A DNA stretch of 64,000 nucleotides from Pseudomonas chlororaphis (GTDB lineage Bacteria > Pseudomonadota > Gammaproteobacteria > Pseudomonadales > Pseudomonadaceae). The translations under genes and the position numbers were made by a program. The stretch is from NCBI GenBank assembly GCA_001023535.1, contig CP011020.1:3175734-3239733 (forward strand), read 5' to 3'. Position 1 is the stretch's first letter; every line of letters begins with the position of its first letter. Positions 57,596 through 64,000 of this stretch are shown here, in pieces. The notes under the pieces were generated by a model. The model saw only the letters and a program-made list of their open reading frames with translations, searched no databases and was not told the DNA's origin.

Positions 57596-59323
57596 TCAGT
57601 AACCCAACGACAACCCAGTGTTACGGCGAGGGTCGTTGGCGCCATAGAAGCGGTTCTTGCCCACCGGTTTGCCACCCAGCGACGGCGCACCGACCAGGAT
57701 CGCCGCGATGTGGTTGGGGTCTTGCGGGCCGGCGAACTTGTGGCCCCAGCTTTCCAACAGCTTCTGCGTATCGGGGCTGGCGGCGAAGGTTTCCAGGTTG
57801 GTCTCCTCGGGCATCCACTGCTGATGGAAACGCGGCGCATCGACGGCTTCCTGGAGGTTCATGCCGTAGTCGATCACGTTGAGGATGGTCAGCAAGGTCG
57901 CCGTGATGATGCGGCTGCCGCCCGGCGTCCCCACCACCATCACCGTCTTGCCGTCCTTGGTGACGATGGTCGGGCTCATGGACGACAGCGGCGCCTTGCC
58001 CGGTGCGATGGCATTGGCCTCGCCCTGCACCAGGCCGTACATGTTGGGCACGCCGACCTTGGCGGTGAAGTCGTCCATCTCGTCGTTGAGGATGACCCCG
58101 GTCTTGCTCGCCATCACCCCGGCACCGAACCAGTCGTTGAGGGTGTAGGTGACGGAAACGGCGTTGCCCCACTGGTCGACGATGGAGTAATGGGTGGTGT
58201 TGCTGCCCTCATGGGGCGCCACGCCCGGCTTGATCTTCTGCGAATCGCCAGCCTTTTGCGGCTCGATGGCGGCGCGCAACTTGGCGGCGTATTGCTTGTC
58301 CAGCAGGTGGTCGATGGGGTTCTTCACGAAGTCCGGGTCACCCAGGTAGCTGTTGCGGTCCACGTAGGCGTGGCGCATGGCTTCAATCTGGTAATGCATG
58401 CCCTGGGCCGAATGAAAGCCCAGCTCCTTCATCGGATAGCCGTCGAGGATGTTCATGATCTGGCACAACACCACCCCACCGGAACTGGGCGGTGGCGCCG
58501 AGACAATGTGGTAGCCGCGGTAGTCGCACTCCACCGGTGCCAGCTCACGGGTCTTGTACTTGTCCAGGTCGGCCTGGGTGATGATGCCCTTGTTGGCCTG
58601 GCTGGAGGTAACGAGTGCATCGGCGACCCAGCCCTTGTAGAAGCCATCGGCGCCCTTGGCGGAGATTTCCCGCAGGGTCTTGGCGAGGTCCTTCTGCACC
58701 AGTTTCTGGCCAACCTGCATGGGCTCGCCGTTGTGCAGGAAAATCGCCCCGGAGTCGCGCATGTCCTTCTTGAACACATCGGTTGCGGTTTCCAGCAGGT
58801 CGACATCGCCCTGCTCGAGGGTGAACCCTTCTTCGGCGAGGCGAATGGCCGGGGCGATCAGTTCAGCCCGGGGCTTGCTGCCGTATTTCTGCAACGCCAG
58901 CTCCATGCCGGACACGGTGCCGGGCACACCCACCGCCAAGTGGCCACGGGTGCTGAGTTCGGGCACGACGTTGCCGTCCTTGTCCAGGTACATGTTGGCG
59001 GTGGCCGCCAGAGGGGCTTTTTCGCGGAAGTCCAGGAAGGTCTTGCGGCCGTCGGCCAGTTGGAGGGTCATGAAGCCGCCGCCCCCCAGGTTGCCCGCCG
59101 CCGGGTAGACCACCGCCAGGGCATAGCCCACCGCCACTGCTGCATCCACGGCATTACCGCCGTTCTTGAGCACATCGACGCCCACGTGGGTGGCCAGGTG
59201 CTGGGCGGTGACCACCATGCCGTTTTCGGCGGCAACCGGCGCCTGGGACGCGGCCTGCGCGGCCAGGCAGCCAAGGGTCAGCGAGGTGGCCAGGAGGGTC
59301 CTGGCAAGGGATTGGAACATCAT
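57596..59323 (-). CDS. ggt: Periplasmic gamma-glutamyltransferase
   Basis: A 575-residue Ntn-hydrolase precursor with a signal peptide (about 1-24). Arg100 (DFREKAP) is the glutamate-binding Arg. Thr376 in NTTHYSIVD should be the autoprocessing site and nucleophile that begins the small subunit. SSGG and GGSRI motifs are present. It hydrolyses glutathione and other gamma-glutamyl compounds in the periplasm. Confidence 0.95.
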   Translation of the reverse strand: MMFQSLARTLLATSLTLGCLAAQAASQAPVAAENGMVVTAQHLATHVGVDVLKNGGNAVDAAVAVGYALAVVYPAAGNLGGGGFMTLQLADGRKTFLDFREKAPLAATANMYLDKDGNVVPELSTRGHLAVGVPGTVSGMELALQKYGSKPRAELIAPAIRLAEEGFTLEQGDVDLLETATDVFKKDMRDSGAIFLHNGEPMQVGQKLVQKDLAKTLREISAKGADGFYKGWVADALVTSSQANKGIITQADLDKYKTRELAPVECDYRGYHIVSAPPPSSGGVVLCQIMNILDGYPMKELGFHSAQGMHYQIEAMRHAYVDRNSYLGDPDFVKNPIDHLLDKQYAAKLRAAIEPQKAGDSQKIKPGVAPHEGSNTTHYSIVDQWGNAVSVTYTLNDWFGAGVMASKTGVILNDEMDDFTAKVGVPNMYGLVQGEANAIAPGKAPLSSMSPTIVTKDGKTVMVVGTPGGSRIITATLLTILNVIDYGMNLQEAVDAPRFHQQWMPEETNLETFAASPDTQKLLESWGHKFAGPQDPNHIAAILVGAPSLGGKPVGKNRFYGANDPRRNTGLSLGY

Positions 59324-59430
59324 GGGTCAGGTCTCTTCTTGTTTTAGGACCTAGCCAGTATGGCCCGGTTTGCGCAATGCGCCCGTTGCGATAGTCTCGC
59401 GCAGATCATTCCCGCTTGAGGACATCCCCA

Positions 59431-59865
59431 ATGACGCTGCGAATCGAACGCACCGATGCGCCCACCGACGAGGAGCGCCAGGCCATTCTCGCGCCGCTGC
59501 GCGCCTACAACAGCGCCCAGACCGGCGCCACGGTGCCCGAGCTCGTCGCCTTGCTGATACGCGACGAGCACAGCACTGAAGTCGTCGGCGGGCTCTACGG
59601 GCGAATATTTTTCCGCTGGCTCTACATCGAGTTGCTGGTCGTGCCGGAACAGGCCCGCGGCCAAGGCACGGGCTCGACCCTGATGCAAATGGCCGAAGAC
59701 CTGGCGCGGGAGAAAAACTGCGTGGGCATTTTTCTGGACACCTTCGACTTCCAGGCACCGGCGTTCTATCGCAAGCAAGGCTTCACGGAAGTCGGCCACA
59801 TCGACGACTACCCTCCGGGCCACCAGCACTTTTTCTTCCAGAAGCGCCTGAAAGCTGCGGACTGA
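59431..59865 (+). CDS. GNAT-family N-acetyltransferase
   Basis: This 144-residue acetyltransferase has the acetyl-CoA loop EQARGQGTGSTLM and the C-terminal FYRKQGFTEVG segment of the GNAT fold. ATG 59431 follows GAGGA at 8 nt. Substrate unknown. It is divergent from the gamma-glutamyltransferase gene. Confidence 0.88.
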   Translation: MTLRIERTDAPTDEERQAILAPLRAYNSAQTGATVPELVALLIRDEHSTEVVGGLYGRIFFRWLYIELLVVPEQARGQGTGSTLMQMAEDLAREKNCVGIFLDTFDFQAPAFYRKQGFTEVGHIDDYPPGHQHFFFQKRLKAAD

Positions 59866-59893
59866 ACGCCCACAGGGCTGCTGGGCTGGCGAC

Positions 59894-60244
59894 TTACAAA
59901 CAGGTCGCCAGCGCCGCCAACCGACGCTTGGCGACGAAGTCGTCGTGCTGGGCGTAGTAGTTCAACGCGGTGCCGTTGGCGCCGGCCAGGACATCGACGA
60001 ACGATTCGGCGGAGCGGGTGTACACCGTCAGGCCACCCTTCTCGCCGGGTTGCAGGTACGCCGCGGCATCGACGCCGAACACTGCTTCGTCCTGCCAGGC
60101 AAACTGCACGCACTGGGCCACGACCTGCGCAGGCTTGTCCGAGGCCAGGGTCTTGTAGGGCGCCTGGGTCCGGGCCTGGTTCATCGCCGAACCCGCACAG
60201 CCGGCCAGCAAGGTAGCGGCCAGGGCCACCGTCAACATTCGCAT
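59894..60244 (-). CDS. Small lipoprotein of unknown function
   Basis: A 116-residue lipoprotein with signal peptide ending at L-L-A-G-C16. The mature chain contains two cysteines (near 45 and 115) that could pair. It converges on the GNAT gene. I do not recognise a characterised family. Confidence 0.75.
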   Translation of the reverse strand: MRMLTVALAATLLAGCAGSAMNQARTQAPYKTLASDKPAQVVAQCVQFAWQDEAVFGVDAAAYLQPGEKGGLTVYTRSAESFVDVLAGANGTALNYYAQHDDFVAKRRLAALATCL

Positions 60245-60374
60245 TGCGTTCTCTCACCGAAAAAAGCCGACTGTAGCACTAGGACCCGAACCGTCGCGCT
60301 GCTTTACTGAAATTTACCCGCGACAGCAGGCCTCGATTCGCGCAACCTGTGGGCCATCAACCAAAGGAGTCACC

Positions 60375-60710
60375 ATGGCGGCAACCGAACAACAACACGA
60401 ACGGGCCCTGGCAAGGTTTCTCGACGAACGCCCGCACCTGCGCCATGAACTGGACACCCTCAACCCGCTGCTCGCCCAGGCCAAGGGCGAGACCGCCGAA
60501 CAATATCGCGCCGAACGGCTGCATGAAGCCTTCGAAGCCGAGGCCGAGCGCCAGCACCTGTTCGCCTGGGAATTGACCCTGCAACTGACCGCCGCCTCGC
60601 CCGAGGACTACCAGGTCCAGCGCCTGGAGGTGCACAAGGAAGTGGCGGAAATGGCGGGGATGGACTGGGCGGAGTATTGCCAGCTGCATGGCCTTGAAGA
60701 CAAGCCGTGA
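60375..60710 (+). CDS. DUF6388-like small protein
   Basis: The 111-residue, highly charged protein is mostly helical, with MDWAEYCQLHGL near the C-terminus. Similar short proteins are common in pseudomonads and carry a DUF label. It lies in its own transcription unit, AAAGGAG preceding the ATG. Function unknown. Confidence 0.75.
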   Translation: MAATEQQHERALARFLDERPHLRHELDTLNPLLAQAKGETAEQYRAERLHEAFEAEAERQHLFAWELTLQLTAASPEDYQVQRLEVHKEVAEMAGMDWAEYCQLHGLEDKP

Positions 60711-60711
60711 A

Positions 60712-60742
60712 CCGTGGCGAGGGAGCAAGCTCGCTCACCACA
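60712..60742. repeat. Short REP hairpin
   Basis: CCGTGGCGAGGGAGCAAGCT followed by CGCTCACCACA is a degenerate REP hairpin directly after the preceding stop codon. Confidence 0.55.
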
Positions 60743-60839
60743 CAGTGATCGCCATGCCCTTCGTGTCGAGCCCCCTTGGCAATCGCCCCACCGCCCATAA
60801 AGCTTTATCATGGCCGCAGTTTCGCTGACCGGGTCTGTC

Positions 60840-61232
60840 ATGAAGTTCGCCATCGCGCTGTTTTCCGCCGCCCACGCGCCCTCCTCGCGCCGTGCCTTGC
60901 TGTTCGCCCAGGCTGCGCTGGCCGGTGGGCACGAAATCGTGCGGTTGTTTTTCTACCAGGACGGCGTCTATAACGCCGGCGCCAGCATCGTCACGCCCCA
61001 GGACGAACAGGACCTGCCACGCGAATGGCGCACGTTCGTCAGCGACCACCAGCTCGACGGCGTGGTGTGCATCGCCGCGGCGTTGCGCCGGGGTGTGTTG
61101 AACGATGAGGAAGCCCAGCGCTACCAGCGTTCGGCGGCCAGTGTCGAGGCGCCCTGGGCCCTGTCCGGCCTCGGCCAGTTGCACGATGCAATCCAGGACG
61201 CGGACCGCCTGATCTGTTTTGGAGGCGCTTGA
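60840..61232 (+). CDS. tusD: Sulfurtransferase complex subunit TusD
   Basis: TusD (130 residues) is the DsrE-family subunit of TusBCD that accepts persulfide from TusA and passes it to TusE for 2-thiouridine synthesis in tRNA. The active cysteine is Cys77 (DGVVCIAAALRRGV). The start at 60840 (MKFAIALFSAAHA) fits the family; an upstream in-frame ATG is less likely. First gene of the tightly coupled tusDCBE-trpD2 run. Confidence 0.93.
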   Translation: MKFAIALFSAAHAPSSRRALLFAQAALAGGHEIVRLFFYQDGVYNAGASIVTPQDEQDLPREWRTFVSDHQLDGVVCIAAALRRGVLNDEEAQRYQRSAASVEAPWALSGLGQLHDAIQDADRLICFGGA

Positions 61233-61594
61233 TGCCCAAGTCATTACTGCTGATCAGCCGCCAGGCCCCATGGTCGGGCCCGAGCGCCCGCGAAGCGCTG
61301 GACATCGTCCTGGCCGGCGGCGCGTTCGACCTGCCCATCGGCCTGCTGTTTCTCGACGACGGCGTGCTCCAGTTACTCACGGCGCAAGACGCCAGGGCCG
61401 TCCAGCAGAAGGACCTGAGCGCGAACCTGCAGGCACTGCCGCTGTTCGGCGTCGAGCAACTGTTTGTCTGCGCCGACAGCGCCGCCGAGCGCGGCGTCGC
61501 CCCTGACACGCTGGCGCTGGACGACGTGAATGTACTGGACGCGGCACAGATCGCCGCGCTCATTGACCGCTACGACCAGGTGATCACCCTCTGA
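61232..61594 (+). CDS. tusC: Sulfurtransferase complex subunit TusC
   Basis: TusC (120 residues) is a DsrF-like structural subunit of the TusBCD hexamer. ATG 61232 overlaps the tusD stop by 1 nt (TGATG) and follows GGAGG at 6 nt. MPKSLLLISRQAPW and the DVLAGG-like second helix fit. It lacks the catalytic Cys of TusD, as expected. Confidence 0.92.
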   Translation: MPKSLLLISRQAPWSGPSAREALDIVLAGGAFDLPIGLLFLDDGVLQLLTAQDARAVQQKDLSANLQALPLFGVEQLFVCADSAAERGVAPDTLALDDVNVLDAAQIAALIDRYDQVITL

Positions 61595-61887
61595 TGTCGA
61601 CCTTGCACGTATTGTCTCACTCGCCCTTCGGCGACTCTCGTTTCGCCAGTTGCTTGCGCATACTCGGCGAACACGATGCCCTGCTGCTGTGCGGCGACGC
61701 GACGTATGCCCTACGACCTGGCACCGCGCCGTTTGAAACCCTGCTGGGCCGCGGCCTGAAACTGTTCGTGCTCGCTGAAGACGTCCAGGCCCGCGCCTTG
61801 CAAGCGCCAGACTGGGCCAAGGCCATCGACTATCCGGCCTTCGTCGAACTGTCGATCGAGCATGACAAGGTCAACACCTGGCTATGA
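61594..61887 (+). CDS. tusB: Sulfurtransferase complex subunit TusB
   Basis: TusB (97 residues) is the DsrH-like subunit of TusBCD. The protein shows MSTLHVLSHSPF and DALLLCGDATYAL. Its ATG overlaps the tusC stop by 1 nt, so translation is coupled. Length is normal. Confidence 0.92.
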   Translation: MSTLHVLSHSPFGDSRFASCLRILGEHDALLLCGDATYALRPGTAPFETLLGRGLKLFVLAEDVQARALQAPDWAKAIDYPAFVELSIEHDKVNTWL

Positions 61888-62219
61888 ACACGTTGAATGT
61901 GGGCGAACGCGCCATCGCGCTGGACAAGGACGGCTACCTGGCCGACCTGGACGACTGGTCGGCCGATGTCGCCACGGCCCTGGCCGCCACCGAAGAAATC
62001 GAACTGAGCCCCGAGCACTGGGAAATCCTCGAACTGCTGCGCGGCTTCTACCGCGAGTTCCAGCTCTCCCCCGCGACCCGGCCACTGATCAAGTACACCG
62101 CGCTGAAATTGGGCGCGGACAAAGGCAACAGCCTGCACTTGAACCGACTGTTCAAAGGCACTCCCGCCAAACTTGCCGCCAAGCTGGCGGGCCTGCCCAA
62201 ACCGACGAATTGCCTATGA
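61884..62219 (+). CDS. tusE: Sulfur relay protein TusE (DsrC family)
   Basis: TusE (111 residues) carries the persulfide to MnmA. It has the family middle part LSPEHWEILELLRGFYREF and the penultimate active cysteine, Cys110, in the terminal NCL. It overlaps tusB and the downstream gene by 4 nt each. Confidence 0.95.
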   Translation: MNTLNVGERAIALDKDGYLADLDDWSADVATALAATEEIELSPEHWEILELLRGFYREFQLSPATRPLIKYTALKLGADKGNSLHLNRLFKGTPAKLAAKLAGLPKPTNCL

Positions 62220-63217
62220 CCGACTTTGCTTCGCTGACCCTAGAGACCCCGGCCGAACATCCGTTCGCCCCGTTCGTGCGCATCCTTGGCAAAGGCAAGC
62301 GCGGCGCCCGCAACCTGACCCGCGAAGAAGCGCGCCAGGCCATGGGCCTGGTGCTGGATGAACAGGTCGAGGACCCCCAGCTCGGCGCTTTCCTGATGCT
62401 GTTGCGGCACAAGGAAGAAAGCGCCGAGGAAATGGCCGGTTTCACCGAAGCCCTGCGTGAGCGCCTGGTCGTGCCGGGGTTGACGGTGGACCTCGACTGG
62501 CCAACCTACGCCGGCAAGAAACGCCATTTGCCGTGGTACCTGCTGGCAGCCAAGTGCCTTGGGCAGAACGGCGTGCGGATCTTCATGCACGGCGGCGGCG
62601 CTCATACGGCGGGTCGCCTCTACACCGAACAATTGCTGGGCTTTCTGCAAATCCCGCTGTGCCGGGACTGGCAGCAAGTCGCCGGCGCCCTGGACAACGG
62701 CGGCCTGGCCTTCATGCCACTGGTGGACTGGGCGCCGCAAATGCAACGGATGATCGACCTGCGCAACACCCTCGGGTTGCGTTCGCCTATCCATTCCCTG
62801 GCGCGGATCCTCAACCCGCTGGGCGCACGGTGCGGGTTGCAAAGCATTTTCCACCCCGGCTACCAGGCCGTGCACCGCGAAGCCAGCGGCTTGCTGGGCG
62901 ATACCGCCATCGTGATCAAGGGTGACGGCGGCGAAATCGAGATCAACCCGGACGCCGACAGCCACCTCTACGGAACGTCCGGCGGCGTCAGCTGGGACGA
63001 GCAATGGCCGCGACTGGCCGAACAGCGCCACGTCAAGCCGGAAAGCCTCGACCCCGAACACTTGAAGGCCGTCTGGCGCGGTGACGTACAGGACAGCTAC
63101 CCGCAATTGGCCCTGATCGCCACCATGGCCTTGGCCTTGCGCGGCCTGGGCCTGACTCGTGAAGCGGCGTTCGAGCGCGCCCGCCAGTACTGGGACGGCC
63201 GGGATCGTTCGATTTAA
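62216..63217 (+). CDS. TrpD2 (YbiB-like) family nucleic-acid-binding protein
   Basis: The 333-residue protein has the anthranilate phosphoribosyltransferase-like fold of the TrpD2/YbiB family, visible as EEMAGFTEALRER, the MHGGGAHTAGR loop and the NPLGARCGLQSIFHPGY segment. YbiB of E. coli binds nucleic acids rather than acting in tryptophan synthesis. Its start overlaps tusE by 4 nt, placing it in the tus operon. The long in-frame extension upstream lies inside tusE and is not used. Confidence 0.9.
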   Translation: MTDFASLTLETPAEHPFAPFVRILGKGKRGARNLTREEARQAMGLVLDEQVEDPQLGAFLMLLRHKEESAEEMAGFTEALRERLVVPGLTVDLDWPTYAGKKRHLPWYLLAAKCLGQNGVRIFMHGGGAHTAGRLYTEQLLGFLQIPLCRDWQQVAGALDNGGLAFMPLVDWAPQMQRMIDLRNTLGLRSPIHSLARILNPLGARCGLQSIFHPGYQAVHREASGLLGDTAIVIKGDGGEIEINPDADSHLYGTSGGVSWDEQWPRLAEQRHVKPESLDPEHLKAVWRGDVQDSYPQLALIATMALALRGLGLTREAAFERARQYWDGRDRSI

Positions 63218-63305
63218 CTGATGATTAACGCCTAACCTTTGCGCTTTTTGTTCGAACCTATCGGAATAGACTCCTCTCCAACGTTTATAGATCGAGGAAA
63301 TCGAG

Positions 63306-64000
63306 ATGGGTTTGTTAGTTGAAGGCCGCTGGCAGGACCAGTGGTATGAAAGCAAGGACGGCAGCTTCCAACGCGAGCAGGCGCAGCGCCGTCACTGGGT
63401 GACCGCCGATGGCAGCGCCGGCCCTAGCGGCGAGGGTGGTTTTGCCGCCGAGGCCGGGCGCTATCATCTATACGTCTCCCTGGCCTGTCCCTGGGCCCAC
63501 CGCACGCTGATTTTCCGCAAGCTCAAAGGCTTGGAAAACCTGATCGACGTCTCGGTGGTCAGCTACCTGATGCTGGAAAACGGCTGGACCTTCGACAAAA
63601 CCCACGGTTCCACCGGCGACAAACTGGACGACCTCGACTTCCTGCACCAGCGCTACACCGCCGACACCGCCGACTACACCGGCCGCGTCACCGTGCCGGT
63701 GCTGTGGGACAAGCAACAGGGGCGCATCGTCAACAATGAATCGGCGGAGATCATCCGCATGTTCAATGGCGCATTCGACGGCCTGACTGAAAATCACCTG
63801 GACCTGTACCCGGCGCACCTGCGCAGCGAGATCGACGCGCTCAACGAGCGGATCTACCCGGCGGTGAACAACGGCGTGTATCGCGCCGGGTTCGCCACCA
63901 CCCAAGCCGCCTACGAAGAAGCCTTCGACGGCCTGTTCGCCGAGCTGGACCGGCTGGAGGCCCTGTTGGCCAGCCGCCGCTACCTGGCCGGTGAATACCT
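63306..64000 (+). CDS. Xi-class glutathione transferase (glutathionyl-hydroquinone reductase), cut by window end
   Basis: An open frame of 231 codons runs to the window edge with no stop. The N-terminal part has the Xi-class hallmark ACPWAHR with catalytic Cys61 and the SYLMLENGWTF segment seen in YqjG-type enzymes. NNESAEIIRMFN and the helical domain start follow. Such enzymes reduce glutathionyl-hydroquinones. GAGGAAATCGAG precedes the ATG. Full-length relatives have about 330 residues, so roughly the last 100 are missing. Confidence 0.9.
   Translation, partial: MGLLVEGRWQDQWYESKDGSFQREQAQRRHWVTADGSAGPSGEGGFAAEAGRYHLYVSLACPWAHRTLIFRKLKGLENLIDVSVVSYLMLENGWTFDKTHGSTGDKLDDLDFLHQRYTADTADYTGRVTVPVLWDKQQGRIVNNESAEIIRMFNGAFDGLTENHLDLYPAHLRSEIDALNERIYPAVNNGVYRAGFATTQAAYEEAFDGLFAELDRLEALLASRRYLAGEY

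Overview
The window comes from a chromosome of the Pseudomonas fluorescens complex. The evidence is a complete alginate operon in Pseudomonas order, protein signatures such as RhlB, MoaCDE, YaaA, KefFC and TusBCDE, high GC with strong third-position GC bias, and many REP/REPIN palindromes with the GTGGGAGCGGGCTTGCTCGCG and GTGGCGAGGGAGCTTGCTCCC cores found in this group. No rRNA, tRNA, CRISPR array or prophage was seen. The one insertion sequence is an ISL3-type element.

Layout. 0.4-8.2 kb is housekeeping: carboxylesterase, rhlB, moaCDE (minus strand), a PIN-PhoH ATPase (minus), a degenerate NodB-like polysaccharide deacetylase (minus) and yaaA. 8.2-9.0 kb is a long, AT-richer control region ahead of algD. 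9.0-25.6 kb is the twelve-gene alginate operon algD-alg8-alg44-algK-algE-algG-algX-algL-algI-algJ-algF-algA, closed by a strong terminator. AlgA and AlgD make GDP-mannuronate. Alg8 and the c-di-GMP receptor Alg44 polymerise it. AlgK, AlgE, AlgG, AlgX and AlgL form the periplasmic and outer-membrane complex that epimerises, protects, degrades or exports polymer. AlgI, AlgJ, AlgF and AlgX acetylate it. 25.8-34.0 kb holds a small membrane protein, an SDR, a triplicated REPIN, and an AaeAB/NodT-type efflux operon (minus) divergent from a LysR regulator. 34.3-42.4 kb holds an RND pump (adaptor plus permease), an OmpR/HisKA two-component system and a diguanylate cyclase.

42.4-43.6 kb is a large REP array followed by the ISL3 element (43.66-44.97 kb). 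45-64 kb is mixed metabolic and stress genes: kefF-kefC, an aldo/keto reductase divergent from a LysR regulator, a SRAP-like protein, RidA, a hot-dog thioesterase, L-lactate permease, two small lipoproteins, a PL7 alginate lyase, an SMP-30 lactonase, an EamA transporter, an isochorismatase-like hydrolase, gamma-glutamyltransferase, a GNAT enzyme, the coupled tusDCBE-trpD2 operon and, cut by the window end, a Xi-class glutathione transferase.

The most notable signals are a REPIN inserted in frame inside the start of algK, ahead of the lipoprotein signal; a REP array with a nested three-unit, about 496-bp higher-order duplication and chimeric arms; a 137-bp REPIN unit in three tandem copies; an algD control region with tandem 10-bp and spaced 12-bp repeats next to a plausible AlgU promoter; a deacetylase lacking two of three expected metal ligands; and a SRAP-family protein without the catalytic Cys2.
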